A DNA stretch of 40,444 nt. It comes from CAZXEJ01 sp964639895. GTDB taxonomy: Bacteria; Desulfobacterota_D; UBA1144; Nemesobacterales; JADFKM01. Positions 8,122 through 17,119 of this stretch are shown here, piece by piece. Location: positions 1-40,444 of the forward strand of contig CAZXEJ010000018.1 in assembly GCA_964639895.1 (NCBI GenBank), read 5' to 3'. The notes beneath the pieces are model-generated. The model searched no databases. It was given only the letters and a program-made list of their open reading frames with translations, and had not been told where the DNA came from. The translations under genes and the position numbers were made by a program. Each line of letters starts with the position of its first letter. Position 1 is the first letter of the stretch.

Positions 8122-10686
8122 ATGGGTGAAGGTCTTCTCGAGCTCATTCCCCTCCTCAAGAGACCGGTGGATTTCGCTTCGAGGAGCGGCTTCGCCAACC
8201 TGGACAAGGTACGGGGCCTCGAGGAGACGGCCCGTGGCTGGTGTATGCGTGCCCTTGTGCTCAGGCTCACGCCGGATGAGAGGGCGCTGGTCGAGCGCCT
8301 GAGGGTGTTGTTCGAGGGGTACGAGGCCAAGGACGCCGCGGGCAGAAGGGGAGTGCTGGCTGCGGCGGCCGAGGCCCTTATGGAGCTCGAGCGTCGTGCG
8401 GCCGAGGAGGCTCACGATGGGCCGGTGCCGGACGTGTCTCAGGCTGGGGACGCCGCGGCCTCCTACACCGACCGGCCCGCCGGTGCCGGCACATCGGCCC
8501 CCGCCCCCGGTGGCTCCGTGCCAAGCGGTAGCCGCCCAGTGGCTGAGGGGCCGATTTCGGCGATGCCTGTCCAATATGTCCGCGGCGTCGGTCCCCGAGT
8601 GGCCGCCCTGCTCGGGCAGAAGAACGTGAAGACGGTAGAGGACCTCTTCTACTATTTCCCCCGGAAGTATGAGGACCGCACCTCGCTCAAGCCCATCTCC
8701 GACCTAAGGCCGGGCCGGCGTGAGACGGTGATGGGCAGGGTGCTGGTGGCCGGCAAGCGTCTTACGAGGCGGAGGGCGCTATACGAGGTGGTCATAGGGG
8801 ACGGCACGGGCCGCCTGAGCCTCATATGGTTCCAGTACAACGAGCCCTACATGCGGCGCACCTACCGGCGTGGGGTGGTGCTCATACTTTCGGGCGACGT
8901 TACGCTAGACCCCTACACAGGGGGATTTCAGATCGTGCATCCGCGTCCTGAGAACATCGAAGTGATCCCGGACGAGCGCTCGATCGAGCGGGACGCGCTC
9001 AATTTCAGCCGCATCGTTCCCGTCTATCCGCTGGTGGGCAACCTTAGTCAGCGCCGCCTCAGGAAGGTGATGCACGGTCTCGTCACTGGGTTTGCGCAGC
9101 GCATTCCCGATCCGTTGCCCGAGGATACAAGGCGCCGCCATGGACTTCTACCGCTGGACGAGGCTCTGCGTAGGGTCCACTTCCCCGAGAAGGAGGACGG
9201 CGTCGTGGATCTCGATTCGCCCGCCTCCGTCTACGCCTCGACCCCCCACAGGACGGTGGCCTTCCTCGACTTCCTCGTCCTCGAGCTGGGCATGGCGATG
9301 AGGAAGCGCGAGACGGCCTCCAAGCCGGGCGTGAGTGTGCAGCCCACCTCTCGCCTCACCTCGAGGCTGTTCGAGCGGCTTCACTTCCCACTCACGGGGG
9401 CCCAGCGACGTGTACTCGCGGAGATCGAGCGAGACATGCGCTCACCGAGGCCAATGAACCGGCTGCTGCAGGGAGACGTAGGTTGCGGTAAGACGGTGGT
9501 CGGTGTGGTGGCCATGCTGATGGCCGTCGAGGGCGGCTATCAGTGCGCTTTCATGGCGCCCACGGAGGTGCTGGCCGACCAGCACTTCTCGTCTCTGAGG
9601 TCGATGGTCGAGCCCCTGGGCGTCAGTGTCGCCCTTCTTACCGGGGGGAGCCGGAGCCGCTCCAGGCGCCGCACGCTCGAGGGGTTACGCCGTGGCGATG
9701 TGGACATCGTCGTGGGCACGCACGCCCTCCTCGAAGAAGACGTCGAGTTCGCGCGCCTGGGGTTGGTGGTGATAGACGAGCAACACAAGTTTGGCGTGTT
9801 GCAGCGGGCACGCCTCGCCCGTAAGGCCCGGTGCCCGGACGTGCTGGTGATGACGGCCACGCCCATCCCCCGGACGCTTGCCCTGACGCTTTACGGGGAC
9901 CTCGACGTATCGACAATAGACGAGATGCCTCCCGGAAGAAAGAGGGTGGAGACGGTCGTCCTCTATGAGGATAAGGGCGGCAGAGAGGAGGCATTCAGGC
10001 TGGTACGCTCACATCTCCAGCAGGGTCGGCAGGCGTATTTCGTGTGTCCCATGATCGAGGAGGCCGACAGCGACGACCAGCGTTCCGTACGCCACGCCGC
10101 CGCCGTAGCCGAGGAGCTCCAGTCGAGGAGGTTTGCCGACCGCAGGGTGGGGCTGCTCCACGGGAGGATGTCCGCGGCCGAGAAGGAGGAGGTGATGAAG
10201 GAGTTCGCCCGCGGCGCGATCGACGTCCTTGTCTCGACCACTGTGGTGGAGGTTGGGGTGGACGTGCCGAACGCCACGGTCATGGTGATCGAGAACGCCG
10301 AGCGGTTCGGTCTTGCCCAGCTTCACCAGCTGAGGGGACGGGTGGGTAGGGGAGCGCACCGCTCCCAGTGCGTGTTGCTTGTAGGACCAAGGAGCACCGA
10401 GCAGGCCCGGCGGCGCTTGGACGTTTTGAGGCGGACGGCGGACGGGTTCCGGATAGCGGAGGAGGACCTTCTTATGCGGGGGCCGGGAGAGTTCATGGGT
10501 ACGAAACAGGCCGGCATTCCGGAGTTTCGTTTCGCCGACATCGTGCGGGACCGACGTATCCTGGAAGAGGCTCGGCGCGAGGCGCTTAGGCTGGTCGAGG
10601 CCGATCCCACACTGGAAGGTGCACCGCTTCTGAGAGAGGAGGTGCTGCGGCGATGGGGGGAGCGGCTTTCGTTCGCGGCGGCCTAG
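8122..10686 (+). CDS. recG: ATP-dependent DNA helicase RecG
   Basis: An 854-residue superfamily 2 helicase that reverses stalled replication forks and processes Holliday-type junctions. Residues 1-147 are an N-terminal extension ending in a Pro/Ala/Gly-rich linker (about 100-147), a feature I associate with some delta-type RecGs. The core starts at PVQYVRGVGPRVAALL, with the OB-fold wedge near 170-260. Walker A is GDVGCGKT at 451-458, the DEQH box follows in VVIDEQHKFGV, then TATPIPRTLAL, and motif VI is QLRGRVGRG. The frame closes at 8086, and ATG 8122 is the first start after that; no good Shine-Dalgarno is seen. It probably shares a transcript with topA and ends at the hairpin terminator at 10701. 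Confidence 0.97.
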   Translation: MGEGLLELIPLLKRPVDFASRSGFANLDKVRGLEETARGWCMRALVLRLTPDERALVERLRVLFEGYEAKDAAGRRGVLAAAAEALMELERRAAEEAHDGPVPDVSQAGDAAASYTDRPAGAGTSAPAPGGSVPSGSRPVAEGPISAMPVQYVRGVGPRVAALLGQKNVKTVEDLFYYFPRKYEDRTSLKPISDLRPGRRETVMGRVLVAGKRLTRRRALYEVVIGDGTGRLSLIWFQYNEPYMRRTYRRGVVLILSGDVTLDPYTGGFQIVHPRPENIEVIPDERSIERDALNFSRIVPVYPLVGNLSQRRLRKVMHGLVTGFAQRIPDPLPEDTRRRHGLLPLDEALRRVHFPEKEDGVVDLDSPASVYASTPHRTVAFLDFLVLELGMAMRKRETASKPGVSVQPTSRLTSRLFERLHFPLTGAQRRVLAEIERDMRSPRPMNRLLQGDVGCGKTVVGVVAMLMAVEGGYQCAFMAPTEVLADQHFSSLRSMVEPLGVSVALLTGGSRSRSRRRTLEGLRRGDVDIVVGTHALLEEDVEFARLGLVVIDEQHKFGVLQRARLARKARCPDVLVMTATPIPRTLALTLYGDLDVSTIDEMPPGRKRVETVVLYEDKGGREEAFRLVRSHLQQGRQAYFVCPMIEEADSDDQRSVRHAAAVAEELQSRRFADRRVGLLHGRMSAAEKEEVMKEFARGAIDVLVSTTVVEVGVDVPNATVMVIENAERFGLAQLHQLRGRVGRGAHRSQCVLLVGPRSTEQARRRLDVLRRTADGFRIAEEDLLMRGPGEFMGTKQAGIPEFRFADIVRDRRILEEARREALRLVEADPTLEGAPLLREEVLRRWGERLSFAAA

Positions 10687-10700
10687 GCCCGGGGGGGTGA

Positions 10701-10732
10701 GTGCGCGGTCCGGCGGTACCGCACCCTTTCTT
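10701..10732 (+). terminator. recG terminator
   Basis: GTGC (10701-10704) and GGT (10707-10709) pair with ACC and GCAC (10718-10724) with a 2-nt bulge, followed by CC and TTTCTT. The T tract runs into the -35 box of the following htpX promoter. Confidence 0.45.
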
Positions 10733-10758
10733 GACAACGTTGGAGTCGGAATTAAATT
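10731..10758 (+). promoter_or_regulatory. putative htpX promoter
   Basis: A consensus TTGACA (10731-10736) is followed after 16 bp by TAAATT (10753-10758) in an AT-rich patch, 34 bp before the htpX ATG. I see no sign of a heat-shock sigma element. Confidence 0.6.
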
Positions 10759-10792
10759 AATACGGCGACGAGGGAGGTGAGTGGAAGCGACG

Positions 10793-11653
10793 ATGGCTGG
10801 CACCTTCAAGACGGCCCTTCTTCTTACGGCGCTTACGCTGTTGTTCGTATACATAGGCAAGGCCGTGGGCGGCAACGCCGGCATGACGATCGCCTTCGTG
10901 ATGGCGCTCATCATGAACCTCGGCGCCTACTGGTATTCCGACCGGATAGTCCTCAGCATGTACGGCGCCAGGGAGGTGACTCCCGAGACGGCGCCCCGGC
11001 TGTACCAGATCGTCTCCTCCGTGGCACGAAGGGCCGGCCTGCCCGTGCCGCGCGTCTACATAATACCCACCCCCACACCCAACGCCTTCGCCACGGGACG
11101 CGACCCCTCCCACTCGGCCGTGGCCGTGACGCAAGGGTTGCTGCAGATGCTCGAGGCGGACGAGCTCGAAGGCGTGATCGCCCATGAGATCGGTCACATC
11201 AAACACCGTGACATATTGATATCTTCCGTAGCCGCAACGCTGGCGGGCGCCATAGGCTACCTGGCCACGATGGCCCAGTGGGCGTTCATCTTCGGCGGCG
11301 GCGTGCGCGGTGACGACGATTCACCCTTGGGCGGCATAGGTGCACTACTTCTCGTGTTGTTGGCACCTGTGATGGCGCTCATCGTTCAGATGTCGATATC
11401 GCGCGCGAGGGAGTTCGAAGCCGACCGCGCGGCGGCCGAGATCACGCGCAGGCCCCTTTCCCTTGCTACGGCTCTCAAGAAGATAAGTTTCGGTTGTGAG
11501 AGGGTTCCCATGCGGGCAGCCAACCCGGCCACGGCCCACATGTTCATTGTAAACCCCCTCCGCGGCGGGCTGGCCGGCCTGTTCAGCACCCATCCGCCCG
11601 TCGAGGAGCGCATAGCGAGGCTCGAGAGGATGGCCTACAGCCTTTCCCTTTAG
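10793..11653 (+). CDS. htpX: membrane zinc metalloprotease HtpX (M48)
   Basis: A 286-residue integral membrane protease that removes damaged or misfolded membrane proteins. Two N-terminal membrane segments (about residues 6-22 and 28-46) precede the catalytic domain. The zinc motif HEIGH is at 131-135, and the third ligand region EFEAD is at 207-211. Two further hydrophobic segments lie between them (about 142-168 and 180-202), the usual HtpX order. The ATG at 10793 is chosen over a GTG 12 nt upstream because GGGAGG ends only 3-4 nt before the GTG and because the MAGTFKTALLLTALT start matches the family. It ends 18 bp from the convergent DsrE-family gene. Confidence 0.95.
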   Translation: MAGTFKTALLLTALTLLFVYIGKAVGGNAGMTIAFVMALIMNLGAYWYSDRIVLSMYGAREVTPETAPRLYQIVSSVARRAGLPVPRVYIIPTPTPNAFATGRDPSHSAVAVTQGLLQMLEADELEGVIAHEIGHIKHRDILISSVAATLAGAIGYLATMAQWAFIFGGGVRGDDDSPLGGIGALLLVLLAPVMALIVQMSISRAREFEADRAAAEITRRPLSLATALKKISFGCERVPMRAANPATAHMFIVNPLRGGLAGLFSTHPPVEERIARLERMAYSLSL

Positions 11654-11671
11654 CCGGCTACCCTCCCCCTC

Positions 11672-12025
11672 TCAGAAGCTCACCACCTTGTCCGAGTCCC
11701 TTACGGCCTTGGCGAGATCTACCATGCTTACCCACTCGATTCCATCAAGGAGCATCTCGCGCGTTAGCCCACGCGTCTGGGCGCACTGGGTGCACAGGCT
11801 CACCTTGACGCCCAGCTCCTTCAGCTCGGCTATCTTGCGGCCCGTGTTCTGGCCGGCCAGCTCGTCGGGTGTGTCTTGTCCCTTGATGGCACAAAACACC
11901 CCGTCGTTGAGCAGGAACAGATGGGGCTTGACATCGGCCCCCACCAGGGCCGCCGCCAGTCTCAGGCCGTTCCATGCTCTCATGCTGCTCGGGGGATCGT
12001 TGACGAGTACTACTACGGTCTGCAT
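11672..12025 (-). CDS. DsrE/DsrF-family sulfur-relay-like protein
   Basis: A 117-residue cytosolic protein of the DsrE fold (TusD/DsrE/YchN group), which carries persulfide sulfur or binds small thiols. The sequence has the typical alternating strand-helix pattern: VVVLVNDPP at the start, GADVKPHLFLLNDGV, then an interdomain Cys45 in FCAIKGQ and a CxxC pair (Cys78, Cys81) in SLCTQCAQTRG, where DsrE proteins hold their reactive cysteine. The frame is open upstream, but ATG 12025 is chosen because the family N-terminus starts there and AGGA lies 6 nt before it. No other dsr or tus genes are nearby, so a dissimilatory sulfur role is not implied; it is probably a single-gene transcript. Confidence 0.85.
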   Translation of the reverse strand: MQTVVVLVNDPPSSMRAWNGLRLAAALVGADVKPHLFLLNDGVFCAIKGQDTPDELAGQNTGRKIAELKELGVKVSLCTQCAQTRGLTREMLLDGIEWVSMVDLAKAVRDSDKVVSF

Positions 12026-12355
12026 ATCGTTTCCTGTCCTGTGGTGGATTTGGATCGGTTCGTTGGAGCTGCGGCTACGTGCTGCGTCGAACAATGGTAT
12101 TATATATTGTCGTTTTGCCTGAGGCCAACGCGGACGTCCTCCGGCTGCGCGCAGCGGCGAAGGTCGGTCGCGCCTATTGCGGTCCCATCCAAGGACGGCC
12201 TCGGCACCACGGTCGACGTCGGTGTGATGCGGCGGCGGCGGGAGGCCTAGTGGCTTCGGTGCGCTCGCGCCGCATCCGATGGAGACCGGGAGGGGCGCCG
12301 GTCGTGCGATCAAAGTGGCGCCCGCAACATACACCCGCAATGAATCACGTCACCC
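12026..12355. other. 330-bp divergent intergenic region
   Basis: This separates the DsrE-family gene (-) from the ABC operon (+). It holds the minus-strand promoter at 12099-12128. I see no clear plus-strand promoter and no Shine-Dalgarno before the ABC ATPase gene. No ORF is supported. Confidence 0.5.
12099..12128 (-). promoter_or_regulatory. putative promoter of the DsrE-family gene
   Basis: On the minus strand a perfect TATAAT (12099-12104) is preceded, with an 18-bp spacer, by TTGGCC (12123-12128). It lies about 75 bp before the ATG in a sharply AT-rich patch. Confidence 0.55.
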
Positions 12356-13282
12356 ATGATTAGTGTCAGGAATCTCACCAAGAGATACGGAGATCTGGTT
12401 GCGGTCGATGACGTGACCTTTACCGTGGAGCGCGGCGAGGTGCTGGGCTTCCTGGGGCCCAACGGCGCCGGCAAGACCACCACCATGCGCATGATAACGG
12501 GCTATCTGGTCCCGACCAGCGGCACCGTCGAGGTCGACGGCTACGACGTCGTTGAAAGCCCCCTCGAAGCCAGGACCCGGATAGGGTACCTGCCCGAAAA
12601 CCCTCCCCTATATGGCGAGATGACCGTTTACGACTACCTGGATTTCGTGGCCGACATAAGGGGGGTTCCCCGGGCCGTCAAGTCCCGGCGTATTGACGAG
12701 GCTATGGAGTGGTGCGGGATAGGGAACGTGAGGGGGAGGCTCATAGGGCACCTGTCCAAGGGCTTCAAGCAGCGGATCGGTATAGCGCAGGCTCTGGTGC
12801 ACGAGCCGTCGCTACTGATACTTGACGAGCCTACTCAGGGGCTCGACCCGAAGCAGATAATAGAGATCCGGCAGCTGATCAAGCAACTCACCGGGGAGCG
12901 TACCGTCATCCTGAGCACCCACATACTCCACGAGGTCCAGATGACCTGCAGCCGTGTGGTGATAATAAACGAGGGGAAGGTGGTATTGACGGAGTCCCTC
13001 GACTCCTTGGGCGGAGGCGGCCGCTTTGTCGTAAGGGCCCGCGGAGGTCGAGGTGATGCGGCATCTGTCATAAGGGGCGTCGCTGGCGTCAGTGGAGTCG
13101 AGCAGGAGGGCGGCGATGGGTGGAGCGTAGAGGCCGACGGTGATGATGTGAGGGCGCGGGTGGCAAAGGCCCTTGTCTCGGCGGGCTGGGACGTGTACGA
13201 GCTGCGCCCGGTCACCATGACGCTCGAGGATGTGTTCCTTAAGGCCATATCAATGGACAGGGGGGCAAGCCAGATACAATGA
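12356..13282 (+). CDS. ABC transporter ATP-binding protein (GldA-like)
   Basis: A 308-residue cytosolic ATPase subunit. Walker A is GPNGAGKT at 34-41, the signature motif is LSKGFKQRIGIAQAL, Walker B is LLILDEPTQGLDP, and the switch His is in STHILHEV. The C-terminal ~80 residues form the extra domain seen in GldA/NatA-type exporters. It starts an operon: its stop overlaps the next gene's ATG in an ATGA arrangement, and GldF-like, GldG-like and DUF4340 proteins follow. In Bacteroidetes the homologous GldA-GldF-GldG set is needed for gliding, but in other phyla this four-gene cassette has no established substrate, so no gliding role is inferred. No Shine-Dalgarno is visible. Confidence 0.92.
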   Translation: MISVRNLTKRYGDLVAVDDVTFTVERGEVLGFLGPNGAGKTTTMRMITGYLVPTSGTVEVDGYDVVESPLEARTRIGYLPENPPLYGEMTVYDYLDFVADIRGVPRAVKSRRIDEAMEWCGIGNVRGRLIGHLSKGFKQRIGIAQALVHEPSLLILDEPTQGLDPKQIIEIRQLIKQLTGERTVILSTHILHEVQMTCSRVVIINEGKVVLTESLDSLGGGGRFVVRARGGRGDAASVIRGVAGVSGVEQEGGDGWSVEADGDDVRARVAKALVSAGWDVYELRPVTMTLEDVFLKAISMDRGASQIQ

Positions 13283-14031
13283 GAGCCATGGCTGCCATAT
13301 TGAGAAGGGAGCTCAAGTCGTACTTCGTCTCGCCGGTGGCGTACATCGTCCTGGTCGTGTTCACCGTGCTGTCGGGCGTCTTCTTCTTCATCTACGTGGG
13401 GGGCTTTCTCCAATCCCAGTACGACCCCCGCTTCCAGTTCTACGGCGGCAGACTCAACCTCAACGAGTTCGTCGTGGCCCCCTATCTGGGCACGATAAAC
13501 ATAGTGCTGCTGCTCATGGTGCCCATCGTGACGATGAGGCTAATAGCGGAGGAGAGAAAGGGATCGACCGGAGAGATGCTGTTTACTTCTCCGCTGCGCT
13601 CCTACCAGATAGTGCTGGGCAAGTATCTCGCTTCTCTCTCGCTGTTCGTCGTCATGTTGCTTTTGAGCGCCCTGCACATGGTCGTGCTTGCCGCCTACGG
13701 GAACCCCGACATAGGTCCCGTACTGTCGGGTTATCTGGGCGTTTTCCTCGTCGGTGCGAGCTTCCTGGCAGTGGGGCTCTTTGCGTCCTCGCTCACCGAG
13801 AACCAGATAGTGGCAGCCGTGATCGCCTTCGGCGTATTGCTTCTCTTCTGGATAATCGGGGCTTCGTCCGACGCTCAGGGGTCCGTTCTCGGGTATCTGT
13901 CCATAGTGAACCATTTTGAAGGCTTCACGCGGGGTGTGATAGAGACCAGCGACATCGTCTACTACCTGAGCATGACTGCGATGGGGTTGTTCCTGACCCA
14001 CATGGTTCTGGAGTCGGAGAAATGGAGATGA
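13279..14031 (+). CDS. ABC-2 type permease (GldF-like)
   Basis: A 250-residue inner-membrane protein with about six hydrophobic segments (around residues 20-45, 70-95, 110-135, 145-170, 175-195 and 225-245). The family pattern is clear: an N-terminal ILRRELKSYFVSPVAY, the VPIVTMRLIAEERKGSTGEMLFTSPL motif and GKYLASLSLF. It overlaps the ATPase gene by 4 nt and the next gene by 10 nt, so translation is tightly coupled. It should form the membrane channel with the upstream ATPase. Substrate unknown. Confidence 0.9.
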   Translation: MRAMAAILRRELKSYFVSPVAYIVLVVFTVLSGVFFFIYVGGFLQSQYDPRFQFYGGRLNLNEFVVAPYLGTINIVLLLMVPIVTMRLIAEERKGSTGEMLFTSPLRSYQIVLGKYLASLSLFVVMLLLSALHMVVLAAYGNPDIGPVLSGYLGVFLVGASFLAVGLFASSLTENQIVAAVIAFGVLLLFWIIGASSDAQGSVLGYLSIVNHFEGFTRGVIETSDIVYYLSMTAMGLFLTHMVLESEKWR

Positions 14032-15407
14032 GGTCCAAGCGGTTGTTCCTCCACAGGACGAACGCGCTCGTTATGGTCGTGCTCGCCCTCGTTCTGGTCG
14101 TGCTGGCCAACTATGTGGCGTACCGCCACTCGGTCCGCTTCGACGTGACCAAGGGCCGAATACACTCCATATCACCCAAGACCGTCAAGGTGCTCAAGGG
14201 GCTAGGCGACGACAACGAGATAGAGGTCATCGGGTTCTTCAAAGAGATCGGTGCCGACCGAAAGGAGTTCCGCGAGCTCACGGCCCAGTACGAGCGTGTG
14301 ACCGACCGTGTGCGCGTGCGGGTGGTCGACCCGGACAAGGAGCCCGGCTTGGCACGCCGCTACGAGGTCAAGGAGTACGGGACCGTGGTCGTGCGCAATG
14401 GAGAAGACCACGTTAAGGTGCGTCTCTCGGACCCCCTGACGGGGGGATTGGTAGCTACAGCCGAGCAGGAGCTCACGAACGCCATCGTGCGCCTTACCCG
14501 TGGCAAGAAGAAGAAGGTCTACTTCCTTGTCGGTCATGGAGAGAGGGACCCGGACTCGATGACCGATCCCAAGGGTCTTGGTAAGGTGCGAAAGGCTCTC
14601 GAGGAGGAGTCATACGAGCCCGACAAGCTGATGCTGCTGGCCGGCGGGGAACTTACGGCCGGCGAAGGGGTGTTGGTTGTCGCTGCTCCCCTAAAGAGGC
14701 TGGAGCCCCAGGAGGTGGAAGCCATAAAGCGCTTCCTGGATTCCGGCGGGGCGGCCCTTTTCGCCCTTGAGCCGTGGAGCGGAGCGCAGTTGGTCGACGT
14801 ACTCGAACAATACGGCATCAAGCTTCGTAACGACGTGGTCATCGACCCTTCGTCTAAGCTGGTGGGCGGGGGCGATGTGGCCCCCATAGTTGCCACCTAT
14901 CCACCACATGACATAACAAGGGATTTCAAATACGCCACCATTTTCCCCTTCTCAAGGAGCATGGATGTCGAGTCCAAGGATGGTATCAGCGCACAACTCA
15001 TAGCCAAGACGAGCCAGTACGCATGGTCGGAGACCGATTTGGCGCGTTTCCGCAAGGGAGAGGCCGAGCTCGGTCCGGAGGACCTCAAGGGTCCGCTCGG
15101 AGTGGCCGCAGTCTCTCGACGCCTCGGCAAGGGGGGCGGACCCAGGATAGTGGTCTTCGGAAGCGCCGACATGATATCGAACCGGTTCTTCGAGTTCTCC
15201 GGCAACGCCGACCTTTTCTTGAACTCCATCGAGTGGCTTGCCGGCGACGAGGACCTGATATCAATTCGTCCCCGTCAGCCCGAGGCCGGGCGTCTCAACA
15301 TAACGCCCGCCCAGCAGGAGGTGATCTTCGTCGTAACCGTCCTCGTGCTGCCGCTCGTCATTCTGGCCCTCGGCATAGCCACTTGGATCAAGCGGAGGAC
15401 GCTCTAG
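14022..15407 (+). CDS. GldG-like ABC-associated membrane protein
   Basis: A 461-residue protein with one N-terminal membrane anchor (about residues 14-34), a long extracytoplasmic region and a C-terminal membrane segment (about 430-453) ending in a basic IKRR. It matches the GldG / ABC_transp_aux family: the early region reads VRFDVTKGRIHSISPKTVKVL, followed by a KVYFLVGHGERDP segment and GGAALFALEPW. Two starts are possible: ATG 14022, used here, and ATG 14028, which would give an ATGA overlap with the permease stop. It probably works as an auxiliary subunit of the ABC system. The DUF4340 gene begins 4 bp after its stop. Confidence 0.88.
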   Translation: MEMRSKRLFLHRTNALVMVVLALVLVVLANYVAYRHSVRFDVTKGRIHSISPKTVKVLKGLGDDNEIEVIGFFKEIGADRKEFRELTAQYERVTDRVRVRVVDPDKEPGLARRYEVKEYGTVVVRNGEDHVKVRLSDPLTGGLVATAEQELTNAIVRLTRGKKKKVYFLVGHGERDPDSMTDPKGLGKVRKALEEESYEPDKLMLLAGGELTAGEGVLVVAAPLKRLEPQEVEAIKRFLDSGGAALFALEPWSGAQLVDVLEQYGIKLRNDVVIDPSSKLVGGGDVAPIVATYPPHDITRDFKYATIFPFSRSMDVESKDGISAQLIAKTSQYAWSETDLARFRKGEAELGPEDLKGPLGVAAVSRRLGKGGGPRIVVFGSADMISNRFFEFSGNADLFLNSIEWLAGDEDLISIRPRQPEAGRLNITPAQQEVIFVVTVLVLPLVILALGIATWIKRRTL

Positions 15408-15411
15408 AGAG

Positions 15412-16797
15412 ATGGATACCCGACGGCTCGCGATGTGGAGAGGCACCCTCATCCTGGCTGCGGCCGTTGTGGCGCTGCTGCTCTGGGTGCTGATGGTGGA
15501 GAGGAGGGGGGGTGAGTCCGGTTCGGAGGCGGAGCGGCTGCTCCAAGGAGTCGGCGCCGAACAGATAACCGCGGTGGTTATGGACTATCCGGACCGCAAG
15601 GACGTGAGGCTCGAGAAGAGGGAAGGGAAGTGGGTCGTGGTCGAGTCTGGGGACGGCGAGGGGGAGGAAAGGGTTTTCGATGCCGATCAGGCCGTCGTCT
15701 CCTCGCTGCTCAGGGACATAGGGCGTATAGGGCGGGGTGAGGTGATATCATCGGCCGCCGGCGTGGACGTTGCCGAGTTCGGACTCGACAAGCCGCGTCT
15801 CAAACTTACCGTCATTACCGCTGAGGGCTCAACGGTCGTCGATGTGGGCGACGACACCCCTACCGGCCGGGCCACCTACGTGCGTCTCGGGGGCGGCTCC
15901 CAGATAGTGGCCGTCCCCGTCTACGATCTCTATCCCTTCCTCTCCCGAGAGGCCGACGAGTTCAGGAACAAGCTGGTCCTCTCTCTGCCGGTCGGTACGG
16001 TGACGAAGATAAGGGTGCGCCACCAGGGAGTGGGGTTCGGCATAGCCCGCGAAGGCAGACGGTGGAAGGCCCTCGGCTCGGCCGCCGGCGTGAGGCTCGA
16101 CGGGACGAAGGTCGAGGAACTGGTCTCGATGCTTTCCCGGTTCCGAGTGGACGGGTTCGCCGACGATTCGACACGGCGGACTGACTCTTACTGGGGATTC
16201 GACCGTCCATGGCTTGTCGTGTACGTAACGGCCGAGGGCCGCGTGCACACGATCGTGTTCGGCAAGAAGGAGGGGGGCAGCTACTACGTGCGGGTGGACG
16301 ATCGGCCGGAGGTGTACGAGGTCTCGGAGTTTACGGCCGAAAGGCTTCCTACGAGCATCGACGACTTGCGGTCCAGGGACCTCGTGGCCGAGAAGCTGGA
16401 TGGGGCCGATGTCGTCGAGGTGGAGTGGGCGGGCGGCCGCTGGCGCTACGTGAGGCAAGGTGGCCGATGGAAGGTAGAGGAAGTCCGTTCGCCGGCCTCG
16501 GTCTCGATGCCCGGCGCCGAGGAGCTCATCCGCTCGGTCGACGAGGCCCGCATAGTGGATTTCGTCTCCGATGACCCCTCCCGCCTCGAGGACTATGGTA
16601 TGCGGCCTCCACTGGGACGGATGGTGTTCCACCTCGCTGGAGGTGACGTGACGCTCCTGCTGGGAGGGAGAGTGGACGGAAAGGTATATGTGAGCGTCGA
16701 GGGCGAAGGATCCGTCTACACCGTGTCCGCAGAGACGTTCCCCTTCCTGGAGGGAGGAGGAGAGAAGGGCTCTGAGGGAGGCGGGAAGGGAAAGTAG
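15412..16797 (+). CDS. DUF4340-domain membrane-anchored protein
   Basis: A 461-residue protein with one N-terminal membrane helix (about 11-28) and a long predicted extracytoplasmic part. It belongs to the DUF4340 family, whose members often follow GldG-like genes. I see a unit repeated three times, beginning near residues 120, 260 and 393: an FGLDxP or equivalent, a strand of hydrophobic residues, a short AEG or AGG turn, then a G-rich turn and YVRL/YVRV/YVSV. This suggests three homologous beta modules. It is the last gene of the four-gene operon, 4 bp after the GldG-like stop. A small hairpin (16796-16814) overlaps the stop codon. Function unknown; a partner or substrate-binding role for the ABC system is inference. 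Confidence 0.85.
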   Translation: MDTRRLAMWRGTLILAAAVVALLLWVLMVERRGGESGSEAERLLQGVGAEQITAVVMDYPDRKDVRLEKREGKWVVVESGDGEGEERVFDADQAVVSSLLRDIGRIGRGEVISSAAGVDVAEFGLDKPRLKLTVITAEGSTVVDVGDDTPTGRATYVRLGGGSQIVAVPVYDLYPFLSREADEFRNKLVLSLPVGTVTKIRVRHQGVGFGIAREGRRWKALGSAAGVRLDGTKVEELVSMLSRFRVDGFADDSTRRTDSYWGFDRPWLVVYVTAEGRVHTIVFGKKEGGSYYVRVDDRPEVYEVSEFTAERLPTSIDDLRSRDLVAEKLDGADVVEVEWAGGRWRYVRQGGRWKVEEVRSPASVSMPGAEELIRSVDEARIVDFVSDDPSRLEDYGMRPPLGRMVFHLAGGDVTLLLGGRVDGKVYVSVEGEGSVYTVSAETFPFLEGGGEKGSEGGGKGK

Positions 16798-16814
16798 GGT
16801 CAGGCCCCGGCCCT
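16796..16814 (+). terminator. hairpin at the end of the ABC operon (no U tract)
   Basis: AGGGTC (16796-16801) pairs with GGCCCT (16809-16814), including one T-G pair, with loop AGGCCCC. It begins inside the stop codon. No T run follows. Confidence 0.3.
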
Positions 16815-17119
16815 GGGCACCGTTGTTGTGTGTACCCATGGGTGGGGCGGGATCGTGCTTGGACGACGAGGGCTTGACTCGGTGTTGCGTTTTGCCAGCG
16901 GAGCTACGACGGGGGGCAGTGGGTAGCGTATCGGTCGCTTACTCTCATCTGGCAGCAGAAGAGTTGCCCGTGTCTCTCGCCGGGCCAAGCGGCGGGCACG
17001 TGCTTTCGTGGCCCCGGCCGATCCTTCCCGGTGTCATCCGCCCCTGTCTCTGGGGGTAGTGGCGCGGAACCCCCCACTGAGCACCCCTCAAGGGGCGACA
17101 GTTGCAGTCATCCCTGGAT
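16798..17119. other. 322-bp convergent intergenic region
   Basis: This lies between the DUF4340 gene and the 3' end of aspS. It contains the U-less hairpin above and a CCCC-TCAA-GGGG hairpin (17084-17095) that could act on either strand. No supported ORF or RNA gene. Confidence 0.5.

Noticed and set aside
11672..12025. Part of a dissimilatory sulfur (dsr) locus
   Set aside because: A lone DsrE-family gene without dsrAB, dsrC or tus neighbours does not support this.
12356..16797. Gliding motility operon
   Set aside because: The Gld-like proteins occur widely outside gliding bacteria, and none of the specific gliding adhesins or motors is present.
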